This document shows positions 38,315 to 47,539 of a stretch of DNA of 64,000 bases, piece by piece; the stretch's first letter is position 1; the number at the start of each line of letters is the position of its first letter. Where the stretch lies: contig JBELML010000009.1 in assembly GCA_042095835.1 (NCBI GenBank), positions 1-64,000 on the forward strand, read 5' to 3'. Position numbers and translations under genes: made by a program. The notes under the pieces were generated by a model, which ran no database searches, was not told the origin of the DNA, and was given only the letters and a program-made list of their open reading frames with translations. Source of the DNA: DATFKA01 sp042095835 (GTDB lineage Bacteria; Bacteroidota; Bacteroidia; Chitinophagales; Saprospiraceae).

Positions 38315-38386
38315 TTTAAGAGCTTAACCGCTTAAAAGGTTAAGCTCTTAAAAGAGTCATTCCGAGATTTCGGGATGACTCTTTTT
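38315..38386. terminator. two consecutive terminator hairpins
   Basis: The first hairpin is a perfect 15-bp stem (38315-38329 with 38338-38352) with an 8-base loop. The second is a 14-bp stem with one wobble (38351-38364 with 38371-38384) followed by T5 on the plus strand. They stand between converging genes and probably stop transcription from both sides. The two stems share two bases. Confidence 0.8.
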
Positions 38387-38391
38387 GCATC

Positions 38392-39408
38392 TTAAAGCCT
38401 CAATAAGAAATCAATCGTATCTACCCCATCGGCATAATCAGCTAAACCGGGCTCTTGGGCTTGACCAAAATCAAAGGTAGGAATCTGAGAAAGATTCGAT
38501 CTAGTAACTACACATTGAATTTCATCCTGCCGAGCTATGAGCTCTGCTTCCAGCTCCGTTTCTTGATCGTAAAAGCTATAATTGAGTCCCGCAATGTGAG
38601 AAGTGATGGCCTCACTTTCTGTTAAAATGATACAGCCATTGGCCATGTACTTTGCTTTGTTGAGCACATAGATGGCATAGTTGTAATCAAAGTTGTTTTT
38701 GTATTTATCATTGAGAATGATATCATTGTATTCATGTAATGCCTCAAGTAATGGCTCAAATTGATACCCTCTTGGTACATATATTTTGGCTACATTTCGG
38801 CATCCTAGTCCGTAGTATTGGAACACATCCTTTCCAAGTCTAGATAAGTCTTCCTTGCTTTCTTTTCCGTCAAGAATCGCCACAGCATTTCTATTTCTAC
38901 GGATAATATGCGGCACCTTACCAAAGTAAGCCTCAAAGTATCGAGCAGAATTATTCGATCCGGTGGCAATGACCGCATCAAAAGCTTGCAGTTTCTCGAC
39001 AACCCTAAAGTATTTCTCTGTTCTTGGATCAATTTGCTTTAGTGCCCGAAAAATATAAGACAGTAGGTATTTGTCTTTATCAGATAATTTGATTTGACTG
39101 ATATGCCCACTAATGAAAGTACACATCACATCATGAAAACCGACTAATGGAATGTTCCCCGCTAAGACTAAACCTACCTGAGCAGGAGCATTATTATCGA
39201 GAATATTGTAGGTATTTAACCATTGCCTCAGTTTCTTTTCTTCCAAAAACTGAGCAGCAATAGCATCAATGGCCAATTGCTGGTTTTTCTTAGTAAACCA
39301 CCGATTATTCATATACGTACGATGGATAACCGCATCACGGTATTCATCTTTCTGAGATAGGATATGCCCAAGCTGAATTAAAGCTTCGATTCTTTCTTCA
39401 ACAATCAT
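38392..39408 (-). CDS. acyl-CoA reductase, LuxC family
   Basis: 338 residues. Family features are VGLVLAGNIPLVGFHDVMCTFISGH near residue 80, the cofactor region VIATGSNNSARYFEAYFG and YYGLGCRNVAKIYVPRG, which carries the acyl-accepting cysteine. It would reduce acyl-CoA to aldehyde with NADPH. There are no luciferase or other lux genes here. In Bacteroidota such genes stand alone with unknown pathway. Confidence 0.85.
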   Translation of the reverse strand: MIVEERIEALIQLGHILSQKDEYRDAVIHRTYMNNRWFTKKNQQLAIDAIAAQFLEEKKLRQWLNTYNILDNNAPAQVGLVLAGNIPLVGFHDVMCTFISGHISQIKLSDKDKYLLSYIFRALKQIDPRTEKYFRVVEKLQAFDAVIATGSNNSARYFEAYFGKVPHIIRRNRNAVAILDGKESKEDLSRLGKDVFQYYGLGCRNVAKIYVPRGYQFEPLLEALHEYNDIILNDKYKNNFDYNYAIYVLNKAKYMANGCIILTESEAITSHIAGLNYSFYDQETELEAELIARQDEIQCVVTRSNLSQIPTFDFGQAQEPGLADYADGVDTIDFLLRL

Positions 39409-39523
39409 TTACTAGATATTCCTTTTTTAGCGATGCGAAGATAAGTAAAATGGAATACCCTTGCCTCTCTTTAGCACGATCTTCAACAGAATTTCGGCCA
39501 TCAGGCTAAAAAATTAGAGGCGC

Positions 39524-40771
39524 TTATAACTTTACGAATCGAATTGTTTTGCTCGCTCTTTCACTGTAGGCTTTAAAAAGGTAGGTGCCAGAAGGGATGT
39601 AGCTCACATCGATATAGTCATTATCTAATGGCCCTTCGGCAATAATCCTACCAAAAAAATCTGTAACCATCCAGTTTTTGAATGCTTCGATATCTCCATT
39701 AATACGGAGCTCTGATACTGTGGGGTTAGGTAGTATCATCATCCGTTCCTGGCTTTCCATTTCAATGACCACCGTTTTTGAATAGGTGGTCTCTCCATCA
39801 AAATCTATCTGTTTTAATCGATAATAAATCGTTGGACTTGCGATAATTTTCCGGTCTAGGTAGCTATACTTACGATACGCTCTTGTTGTGCCTGCACCAT
39901 CAATATCGGTTAGATGATGAAACTTTTGTCCATCAAAGCTACGCTCAACAGAGAACACCTGATTATTTTCCTCCTGAGCAGTTTCCCAGATTAGTTCTAT
40001 TCCAAAATTTGTCGGTTTAGCTTGAAAAGAAATAAAGTCGACCGGTAATGCAGGACCTACAATTGAACCTTCCGTGAAAACGATATTATCTAAACCTGCT
40101 TCTTCGGCTGCAGCATTAGTGCTGTAAACCACTACCAGTTGGGCCTGACATCCTATGTAGGAACTCAAATCCTCATTTTCTGTTACCCAGCTACCTTCTG
40201 TAAAGTTACCGTCGATATCGATACCTGTAGTATTGACAATATCCAGCTCCGTAGCAGCTCCACAACCTGTGATATTGAGGTAAATGCGAAAAACATCAGC
40301 TACCTCCCAACTTGTCGCCCCTAATATATATTGTATACTAAATTGAGGGGAAGTAGTGCCCGTTAAATCTACAGCTGTAAAAGTTATTTCCACTTCTCCA
40401 TCAGAATCCTCCATTACAAAACCTTGGCTCCCCTCTGGAGCGCCTTGCCCAGTTTCGGAGGCCAAAGAAGCAGAGGTAGCCACTCCAAAAGCATCATTGT
40501 CTGAAAAACCACTACCTGCATTACCTCCCGTAGGACTCCAAATAATATCAAAGCCCAATTCCGTAGGAGTGGGATCAGCTTGTACCACAATCTCTCCACA
40601 GGTAGCCGTGAAGTTTTGTAGCTGATGTGTAGTGGTGAAATCGGAATCATTATACAAGCAATTGGGTGAGGAAAATGTTTGGGCTGTCAAGTTTTCAAAT
40701 CCTAAACCGGTTTGGGCATTACCATAAATGCTTAGTAACAAAAAACTGAGCTGTGTCAGAATCGTCTTCAT
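39524..40771 (-). CDS. T9SS type A sorting-domain protein
   Basis: 415 residues with a signal peptide ending near YGNAQ. The N-terminal 220 residues form a beta-sandwich (jelly-roll-like, with WEVADVFRIYLNITGCG). A fibronectin-like strand pattern follows (PVDFISFQAKPTNFGIELIWETAQEENN...FSVERS), common in T9SS cargo. The last 75 residues are a type A sorting domain (ILPNPTVSELRING ... GTYLFKAYSE). No catalytic motif seen. Likely a secreted or surface-attached binding protein. Confidence 0.8.
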   Translation of the reverse strand: MKTILTQLSFLLLSIYGNAQTGLGFENLTAQTFSSPNCLYNDSDFTTTHQLQNFTATCGEIVVQADPTPTELGFDIIWSPTGGNAGSGFSDNDAFGVATSASLASETGQGAPEGSQGFVMEDSDGEVEITFTAVDLTGTTSPQFSIQYILGATSWEVADVFRIYLNITGCGAATELDIVNTTGIDIDGNFTEGSWVTENEDLSSYIGCQAQLVVVYSTNAAAEEAGLDNIVFTEGSIVGPALPVDFISFQAKPTNFGIELIWETAQEENNQVFSVERSFDGQKFHHLTDIDGAGTTRAYRKYSYLDRKIIASPTIYYRLKQIDFDGETTYSKTVVIEMESQERMMILPNPTVSELRINGDIEAFKNWMVTDFFGRIIAEGPLDNDYIDVSYIPSGTYLFKAYSERASKTIRFVKL

Positions 40772-41073
40772 TTTTTCAAGATTTAATTTGACTCCATGGA
40801 TTATATAGTCCGTATCTCCTAATTTCTTTATGCTAGTTGGCAGATTGTGCCCTCTAGCACTTAAATATGTGTGCTCTCAGGAGTATAAAAAAGGAGAATC
40901 TGGTGAGCTCATTTAAAATTGAGGTAGATTCCTATAGGAAGTAGATGAATGATCTAGTCATTTCATTCAGCCGAAAAAAGTAGGGATTGGTCTTATAATC
41001 AAATGAATTGACCCTAAAGCAAGATCCCTCTACCGCATTTTTCTATAACTTCGGTGAAAGCTTGTTGATCAAC
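40772..41073. other. 302-bp divergent promoter region
   Basis: No gene seen. This gap separates the divergent T9SS cargo gene and the TPR-kinase gene, so it must hold both promoters, but neither strand shows a full TAnnTTTG box. A short palindrome TGAATGA...TCATTCA near 40944-40968 could be a regulator site. Confidence 0.4.
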
Positions 41074-43176
41074 ATGAAGTGTTTTAGATTATGTATCGCT
41101 ACCGTGATAGCAGGTATACCATTATTTCTACCAGCTCAAGCTGCTATTGTTTCCTCTGATTTACTTGCGGAGCAGTTTCATCATTTGACCCAAGAGTTCG
41201 AAGATTTGGAAGCAACTGCTATTTTAGATAGTATCCAACAGCTACCAAGCGATTTATTAGATCAGCATCCTACTTGGAAGGTTCGCTTCCTGCATTTGGA
41301 AAGTCAAGCCCGAACGGAGCTTTCCCAAATTGAAACTGCATTAGCTTGTGCGAAACGAGCAGAAAGCATCAGCCATGCAAATGAATTAGAGGAATTAATA
41401 CACGAAAATTATCACCTACAGGGAAACCTGTTATTAAAGGGGCAACAATTCCAAAAGGGATTGGCCTACTTAAACAAAGCTCTACCTTATTTTGAAGCCA
41501 AGGAAGATATTGATGCCCAACTGAGTGGCCTAAGCAAAAAGGCATTTGCTTTAGCAGTATTAGGTAGAGAAGAGGAAGCCAAATTGATCACAAAGTATAG
41601 CAGAGAAATTTTACCTCAAGCCAATTCCACGATTCTAAGCATACAAGTCTATAATGACCTGGCGATCACTTACAACATCCTAAACAATCGGCTAGAAGCC
41701 ACAAGGATGTATACCCTTGCCTATGAACTCGCCGAAGAAGAAAAGTATTTAAAATTGCTGACCGGCATCGGTAATAACTTGCTCAATACTTTTCTAGAAC
41801 TAGGTCAATTTGAAAAGGCTAAATCCTATGGAAAAGATGCATTGAGGATTGCCGATGAACTGAATCTTTTACAAATCAAGCAGTATTTGCTATTAGGTCT
41901 TAGCGATCTATTTCTTAAAACGAATGAGGTAGATTCCTCCATTTTCTACCTCAACCGATTAGAAAGCGAGTGTTTTCCTGCCGAGGATAAAATACTTCGA
42001 ACGGAAATTCAAACCCTACGAGCGGAAATTTATTTCGACCAAGACTCCATAGAAAAGGCTAATCATTGCATCGAGTCGGCAAAAGCCATCTTAATTGGAG
42101 AAGACTTGGCCTGGCCTGATTTACAAGTTAAACTAGGTAAGGCGAAATATTGGTATCATAAAAATGAAGCCTCAAAAGCTCTAGACCTCTTAGCTGATGT
42201 TTTGGCCAACCCATTACTCCCAGAAATATATCGTCTAGAGCCTTTAGAACTACAATATAAGATTTATAAACAGCAGCAATTGGCCGCCGAAGCCCTCCTG
42301 GTATTAGAGCAAAAAAACTTGATCAAAGACAGTCTATTAACCCTGGAGCGCATTGGTTTGATTGCTTCCTTAGAAGCGGATCAACGGGCAGAAAGAAAAG
42401 AACTTGAAATTCAACAGCTCGAGCTCACCAATCGAATTAATAAAGAAAGAAACCAGGTGCAACAGCGGACTATCTTAAGTCTAGTCTTAGCTTTAATTAT
42501 AGTCATCTTAGCAGCAGTCAGTTTCAGCAGGCAGCGAAAGCTCACACTGGAATCCCAACTTGCTCAAGCCAAAGAAAAGCTCCTACGGCTACAAATTAAT
42601 CCTCATTTTCTTTTCAACACCCTCAACTCTATACAATCTTCTTTATTACAAAGAAAGGATGAAAAAACGATGCAACTTTTGACTAGGTTCTCCAACCTTA
42701 TGCGGTCGGTGTTGCAGAATTCCGAGACTGAGTTGGTCTCTTTAAATGAAGAGTTAGACCTACTGTCCAATTATATGGAATTAGAACGAAAAAGGTTGGA
42801 TCATAAATTTAATTATACCATTGATATTGAAGAGGATATCAATACGAACAATATCAAAATTCCGAGTATGATTCTCCAGGTTTTTGTTGAAAATGCTATA
42901 TGGCATGGCTTTCGTTCGGTAAAAAATGATGGCCAGATCCGCATAATGGTAAAAAAAGCCAATAAGGGTCATGAAATCATCGTAGATGATAATGGTAAAG
43001 GCCGATTATTTTCTAGTAAACATAAATCTGCCGATCAGAAAAATAAAATATCCTTAGGCACTCGATTAGCTCAACAGAGAATCCAACAACTTAACCAAAA
43101 ATTTAGTGGGCATTTCAAACTCGAAATTATTGACAAACCTAGTGATAGTGGAACCACAGTGATTTTATTTGCATAA
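41074..43176 (+). CDS. LytS-type histidine kinase with TPR sensor
   Basis: 700 residues from the ATG at 41074, which starts a signal peptide ending FLPAQA; the frame also runs back to a TTG at 41008. Residues 30-450 are tetratricopeptide-like helical repeats in the periplasm. One transmembrane helix (TILSLVLALIIVILAAVSF, near residue 470) precedes a cytoplasmic kinase core. LQINPHFLFNTLNSIQ carries the phospho-accepting histidine, and VENAIWHG and DDNGKG form the ATP site. Its response regulator gene follows 17 bp later. Confidence 0.9.
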   Translation: MKCFRLCIATVIAGIPLFLPAQAAIVSSDLLAEQFHHLTQEFEDLEATAILDSIQQLPSDLLDQHPTWKVRFLHLESQARTELSQIETALACAKRAESISHANELEELIHENYHLQGNLLLKGQQFQKGLAYLNKALPYFEAKEDIDAQLSGLSKKAFALAVLGREEEAKLITKYSREILPQANSTILSIQVYNDLAITYNILNNRLEATRMYTLAYELAEEEKYLKLLTGIGNNLLNTFLELGQFEKAKSYGKDALRIADELNLLQIKQYLLLGLSDLFLKTNEVDSSIFYLNRLESECFPAEDKILRTEIQTLRAEIYFDQDSIEKANHCIESAKAILIGEDLAWPDLQVKLGKAKYWYHKNEASKALDLLADVLANPLLPEIYRLEPLELQYKIYKQQQLAAEALLVLEQKNLIKDSLLTLERIGLIASLEADQRAERKELEIQQLELTNRINKERNQVQQRTILSLVLALIIVILAAVSFSRQRKLTLESQLAQAKEKLLRLQINPHFLFNTLNSIQSSLLQRKDEKTMQLLTRFSNLMRSVLQNSETELVSLNEELDLLSNYMELERKRLDHKFNYTIDIEEDINTNNIKIPSMILQVFVENAIWHGFRSVKNDGQIRIMVKKANKGHEIIVDDNGKGRLFSSKHKSADQKNKISLGTRLAQQRIQQLNQKFSGHFKLEIIDKPSDSGTTVILFA

Positions 43177-43193
43177 TCTGATAAATAAATCCT

Positions 43194-43967
43194 ATGCCAA
43201 ATTGTGTAATTATTGACGATGAAAAAGATGCTAGAGAAGTACTCCGATTACTCCTCAAAAGGTTTACGCCCCAAATTCAGATTGTGGGCGAAGCAGAAAG
43301 CGTAAAATCAGGTTTGGAAATTATCCAAAACCTTCAGCCCGATATTGTTTTTTTGGACATCAACATGCAAGATGGAAGCGGTTTTGATCTTTTAGATCAG
43401 CTATCTACTTATGAATTTAGCCTCGTCTTCATTACTGCCTATGACCAATACGCGATTAAAGCCTTTAAATATGCTGCAATAGATTACCTACTCAAACCAA
43501 TCGATCTTAAAGAATTAAAAACTTGTATTGCCAGAGTTGAAAAAAGAACAGAAAAAACAAACACCTTGGAGCAATTGAGTCAATTACAAAATAGCGGTTT
43601 ATTAAGCCCTATTTTAAGAGAAAACACCTCCTACAAAAAACGATTTATCACCAAAAAAACCTCTGGTATTTTCCTGCTAGATGCAGCAGACATTCTTTAC
43701 TTCTTTGCTGATGACAACTTAGTTTTTGCGGTAGATCAGGACCATAAGAAACATACCATCCCCTTCCGAATTAATGAACTGGAAGACATTTTATCCCCTC
43801 AAATCTTCTTTAGGATCAATCGAAGTGAAATCATCAATATCAATTACATTCAACGCATGGAGCCCTACTTTGCCAATCGGCTTATCATTCAATTGAAAGG
43901 TGGGAAAATGGAATTAAAGACCAGTACATCCAGGACGGCGGCTTTTCGAAAGTGGTTGGAGGCTTAA
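43194..43967 (+). CDS. LytTR response regulator
   Basis: 257 residues. The receiver domain has acidic DDEKD, phospho-acceptor D in DIVFLDINMQDGSG, FITAYDQY and KPIDLKEL. The C-terminal third is a LytTR DNA-binding domain (FITKKTSGIFLLDAADILYF ... FFRINRSEIININYI). It lies directly downstream of the TPR kinase and is presumably its partner. Targets are unknown. LytTR proteins bind tandem direct repeats, none of which I could identify with confidence. Confidence 0.92.
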   Translation: MPNCVIIDDEKDAREVLRLLLKRFTPQIQIVGEAESVKSGLEIIQNLQPDIVFLDINMQDGSGFDLLDQLSTYEFSLVFITAYDQYAIKAFKYAAIDYLLKPIDLKELKTCIARVEKRTEKTNTLEQLSQLQNSGLLSPILRENTSYKKRFITKKTSGIFLLDAADILYFFADDNLVFAVDQDHKKHTIPFRINELEDILSPQIFFRINRSEIININYIQRMEPYFANRLIIQLKGGKMELKTSTSRTAAFRKWLEA

Positions 43968-43983
43968 TGCGCTATGACCTCCC

Positions 43984-44547
43984 CTACTCTTTCCCAAGGT
44001 TCTCCAATATTTGAACCCAATAATTTCTTCCTTTTTCTTCCATATAGGCAATGTTCCGAACTGGAACAGAATCGATATCAGGGTGAGAAAGTGCTGCTTT
44101 TTCAACGCTCTCTTCTCGCAATAAATGAATCATTGGAAAGGGGGAACGATTCGTATAATTTTCTGCGGCCTCAGCTTCGGTACCTGCAAATTGATAGGCT
44201 GGATGGAAAGAAGCTACCTGGATAATACCTTCCCAATTATTTTCCATAATCAAGCTCTCCAAGTACTGTAGAAAATCTAAGTACTCCAAGAAATTGGATA
44301 ATGCCTTGCTTACAATAAGCAGCGTAGTTTCAATCTCGGAAGCTTTGGCCGCTAATAAAATTTTTACTTCTTTCTCAAACTGATCGATAATAGCCACAAT
44401 ATCTACCTCCTGAACCTCCACAAATCTGATTTGGCGATTTTGAAAAGGATGCTTCGCAAAAGGACATAATTGGTGCTGGACTACTACTTGTTCTACCCAA
44501 GCTTTGCTAAGCTTAATTGCCGATTGATTAGACATTCTTTTTGTCAT
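43984..44547 (-). CDS. DUF1415 family protein
   Basis: 187 residues. Matches the DUF1415 pattern: WVEQVVV.HQLCPFAKHPF near the start, then VASFHPAYQFAG...NYTNRSPFPMIHLLRE. The single conserved cysteine and several histidines suggest metal or substrate binding, but the function is unknown. Its start overlaps the rluD stop codon (ATG at 44547, or a second one at 44535), so translation is probably coupled. It converges on the response regulator gene. Confidence 0.8.
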   Translation of the reverse strand: MTKRMSNQSAIKLSKAWVEQVVVQHQLCPFAKHPFQNRQIRFVEVQEVDIVAIIDQFEKEVKILLAAKASEIETTLLIVSKALSNFLEYLDFLQYLESLIMENNWEGIIQVASFHPAYQFAGTEAEAAENYTNRSPFPMIHLLREESVEKAALSHPDIDSVPVRNIAYMEEKGRNYWVQILENLGKE

Positions 44548-45580
44548 TTAAATAAGTTCTCCAAGACAATAAGGCGTCCGAAAAATCTTTTGGCAAGTCG
44601 GTTTCGAATTGCATAAACTCTTCTGTGCGTGGATGTATGAACCCTAGCGATTTGGCATGTAGAGCGTGTCGTGGCATCACCGAAAAGGTCTGTTCTACAA
44701 AATGTTTATACCGGCTATAAATGGTGCCTTTCAAGATATGGTCACCGCCATACCGCTTATCATTGAATAAGGTATGGCCAAGGTGCTTCATATGCACCCT
44801 GATCTGATGGGTTCGGCCCGTCTCTAGGTTGCATTTGATTAAACTCACATAATACATGGGTTCGATTACCTCGTAGTGAGTTACGGCCCATTTCCCTTGG
44901 TCTCCCTCTGGGAAGGTCGTAAACAGTTCCCTATAGCGAGGATGCCGTCCAATATGCGCATCTACTTTCCCTTTTTCGGGTTCAGGCTGCCCCCATACTA
45001 GTGCATAGTAGGTTCTTTCGATGGTATGATCAAAGAATTGTTTTGCTAGAAAGCTTAAAGCATAGTCATTCTTGGCTACAATCAATAGACCAGAAGTGTC
45101 TTTATCAATCCGATGTACTAATCCAATCTTCTCCTGATAATTAATGCCCTCTGCTTCTACTGCATCCATTTTGAGATAGTGCATAAGGCCATTGACTAAG
45201 GTTCCATCAGGATTTCCAATGCCTGGATGCACTACCAAGCCAGGAGGCTTATTGACCAACAATAAGTCTTCATCTTCGTAGTGAATATCTAGGGGAATAT
45301 TCTGTGGTTGCACTACATTATCACTCTGATACCTTGGTAGGGTTATAGATACTTTGTGCCCAGGCTTGAGCTTGAAGTTGGGTTTTACACGCTCACCATC
45401 TACGGTGATACTCCCTTCTCGGATAGCTGTTTGCAGCTTATTTCTAGTGATTCGAAACAAGCGATTCTTCAAGAACTTATCTATTCGAGTAGGTTCTTGG
45501 CCTTTATCAATAATGATTTCCTGCGATTCTAGAGCTGCTTCTGAATTGGTATTGTCCTCTTTGTTTTCCACATCTGCCAT
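44528..45580 (-). CDS. rluD: RluA-family 23S rRNA pseudouridine synthase
   Basis: 350 residues from the ATG at 45580. An S4 RNA-binding domain (RIDKFLKNRL...GSITVDGERVK) is followed by the catalytic domain with HRIDKDTSGLLIVAKND, where the aspartate is the nucleophile, and GRTHQIRVHMKHLGH. The length and S4 domain best fit RluD, which modifies helix 69, but RluC-type specificity cannot be excluded. The frame extends to 45610, but a candidate promoter at 45608-45615 supports the later start. Confidence 0.85.
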   Translation of the reverse strand: MADVENKEDNTNSEAALESQEIIIDKGQEPTRIDKFLKNRLFRITRNKLQTAIREGSITVDGERVKPNFKLKPGHKVSITLPRYQSDNVVQPQNIPLDIHYEDEDLLLVNKPPGLVVHPGIGNPDGTLVNGLMHYLKMDAVEAEGINYQEKIGLVHRIDKDTSGLLIVAKNDYALSFLAKQFFDHTIERTYYALVWGQPEPEKGKVDAHIGRHPRYRELFTTFPEGDQGKWAVTHYEVIEPMYYVSLIKCNLETGRTHQIRVHMKHLGHTLFNDKRYGGDHILKGTIYSRYKHFVEQTFSVMPRHALHAKSLGFIHPRTEEFMQFETDLPKDFSDALLSWRTYLNDKKNV

Positions 45581-45607
45581 TTCGATACCTTTTTTTGAGT
45601 TGAACTG

Positions 45608-45615
45608 CAAAAATA
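45608..45615 (-). promoter_or_regulatory. candidate -7 box (TATTTTTG) for rluD
   Basis: Exact TAnnTTTG on the minus strand, 27 bases upstream of the ATG at 45580. If real, rluD has its own promoter and is not simply the tail of the trp operon. It also rules out the ATG at 45610 as start. Confidence 0.45.
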
Positions 45616-45679
45616 GTACAATCCTTGGAAAGTGACTAGTGCTTTATTATATGACAAAGCATCTTCACTTGTTTAAGCT

Positions 45680-46690
45680 CTAAAAGGATGCTCTTAAATC
45701 ATAGGTTGAGCGTATTTGTTTATACAATCGTTGAGCCTCTTGATAAGAAAGGGTTTGTTGTCCATCAGAAAATGCTTTTTCTGGTGTATGGTGTACTTCC
45801 ATAATCACTCCATCTGCTCCAGCCATGATGCTGGCAAGGGCAATCTGCGGTACAAATCGACGGACGCCAATACCATGCGATGGATCAGCAATCACAGGCA
45901 AGTGGGTCTTCTCCTTGAGCATGGCAATCGCATTGATATCCATAGTATTACGGTAGGCATTCTCATAAGTACGAATACCTCTTTCGCAAAGCATAATTCG
46001 CTCATTACCGTTGGAGAAAATGTACTCTGCTGATTGCAACAACTCATCTAAAGTACCTGACATACTTCTTTTCAACAATACAGCCTTGTCAACCTTTCCT
46101 AGAGCATCCAGCAGGTTGAAATTTTGAGCATTTCGGGCGCCTACCTGGAAAATATCTACATAAGGAAGCATGGAATCGATTTGCTCCGTCATCATCACCT
46201 CCGTAATGATTTTAATCCCAGCAGCCTTAGCCGCTTTATACCACATTTCCAGGCCAGACTGTCCTAAACCTCTGAAGGAATAGGGAGAAGAACGAGGTTT
46301 GTATACGCCACCCCGCATGATTTTGATGCCCTGCTGTACTAAATGATTGATGGTGCTTTCAATCTGTTCCTCTGATTCTATAGAACATGGTCCTGCCATA
46401 ATATGGAAATCTCCAGTACCGATCTTGATGCCATCGCCCAAATCAATCTGGGTATCATGAACTTTCCATTTCTTAGACACTAGTTTATAGGCATCGCTTA
46501 CCCGATGGATGTCTTTGATGCCAGGCATGGAACCCACACTCCGGATATCAAATTCTTGTTTGCCTACTGCAATGGCATAATCGCCAAATTGGGTTTTGAC
46601 GTAGTTGATTTTATATTTAATTGCCGCAAGCTTTTCTTCTAAAGCTTTGATTTGCTTTTGTTTTGCGTCCTTTTTGAGTTGAATAATCAT
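45680..46690 (-). CDS. 3-deoxy-7-phosphoheptulonate (DAHP) synthase
   Basis: 336 residues. It condenses PEP and erythrose-4-phosphate, the first committed step to all aromatic amino acids. The N-terminal 75 residues look like the ferredoxin-like regulatory domain of the Thermotoga-type class Iβ enzyme, which in that enzyme mediates feedback inhibition. The catalytic barrel has MAGPCSIES, KPRSSPYSFRG and IADPSHGIG. It is the last gene of the trp operon, 53 bp after trpA, so its supply should follow tryptophan demand. Confidence 0.9.
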   Translation of the reverse strand: MIIQLKKDAKQKQIKALEEKLAAIKYKINYVKTQFGDYAIAVGKQEFDIRSVGSMPGIKDIHRVSDAYKLVSKKWKVHDTQIDLGDGIKIGTGDFHIMAGPCSIESEEQIESTINHLVQQGIKIMRGGVYKPRSSPYSFRGLGQSGLEMWYKAAKAAGIKIITEVMMTEQIDSMLPYVDIFQVGARNAQNFNLLDALGKVDKAVLLKRSMSGTLDELLQSAEYIFSNGNERIMLCERGIRTYENAYRNTMDINAIAMLKEKTHLPVIADPSHGIGVRRFVPQIALASIMAGADGVIMEVHHTPEKAFSDGQQTLSYQEAQRLYKQIRSTYDLRASF

Positions 46691-46743
46691 TCCTTAATAT
46701 TTAAATTCGGTTGAGCAATAGAAGCCTCTAAGACTTGGCTTTT

Positions 46744-47535
46744 CTAAGTAGAAGAAACCACTTCATTTCTAACCATTTCCACAAAAGCATGAGTAGTTTC
46801 GGTCACATTATTCCCTTTTGCCAGCGCTTTGATGTAGGCAGATCCGATGATCGCACCGTTGGAATAGTCGCAAGCTTTGCGATAAGTCTCGTAATTAGAA
46901 ATACCAAAACCAATGAGTCGAGGATTCTTCAAATCCATTGCATTGATCCGATTGAAGTAAGCCAACTGCTTATCAGAGATATTGCTTTTCGCGCCAGTAA
47001 TTGAAGAATTGGAGACCATGTAAATGAAACCTTTTGTTAATTCATCGATCTTTCGAATCCTATCTTCGGTTGTTTGTGGAGTGATGAGAAAACTAATCGC
47101 TAATCCAGCCTCTTCAATCATTTCTTTATACATATTCTCATACTCAAAAACTGGTAGGTCTGGTAGAATAAGGCCATCAATACCCGCTGCCTTGGCTGCT
47201 TTGAAAAATCGTTGCTCCCCGTATTGCATCACCTGATTAAAATAACCCATCATCACCAAAGGAATATCCGTTTGCTGGCGTGCATTAGCGATTTGTCCAA
47301 AAAGATGATCCAGAGTCATTCCGTTCTTGATTGCCTGTGTACCGGACTCTTGAATAGTTGGTCCATCCGCTAATGGATCAGAATAAGGCATGCCTATCTC
47401 GATGAGGTCAACACCTGCTTGATCCAAGGCAAGAATAACATCAACGGTATCTTCCAATTGGGGATAGCCCGCTGTGAAGTAGATATTTAAAACATCTGCT
47501 TGTTTATTTTGGAAAAGTTGTTCTATTCTATTCAT
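46744..47535 (-). CDS. trpA: tryptophan synthase alpha subunit
   Basis: 263 residues from the ATG at 47535, 4 bases after the trpB stop codon; an upstream ATG in the same frame lies within trpB. The enzyme cleaves indole-3-glycerol phosphate to indole. LIEIGMPYSDPLADGPTIQ contains one catalytic acid, and the second (GLILPDLP) is also present. Conserved GFGIS binds phosphate. It acts in a complex with TrpB. Confidence 0.95.
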   Translation of the reverse strand: MNRIEQLFQNKQADVLNIYFTAGYPQLEDTVDVILALDQAGVDLIEIGMPYSDPLADGPTIQESGTQAIKNGMTLDHLFGQIANARQQTDIPLVMMGYFNQVMQYGEQRFFKAAKAAGIDGLILPDLPVFEYENMYKEMIEEAGLAISFLITPQTTEDRIRKIDELTKGFIYMVSNSSITGAKSNISDKQLAYFNRINAMDLKNPRLIGFGISNYETYRKACDYSNGAIIGSAYIKALAKGNNVTETTHAFVEMVRNEVVSST

Positions 47536-47539
47536 ATGT

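Noticed and set aside
38392..39408. Bioluminescence locus suggested by the LuxC-type gene
   Set aside because: No luxA, B, D or E genes are present; LuxC-like reductases occur widely in non-luminous Bacteroidota.
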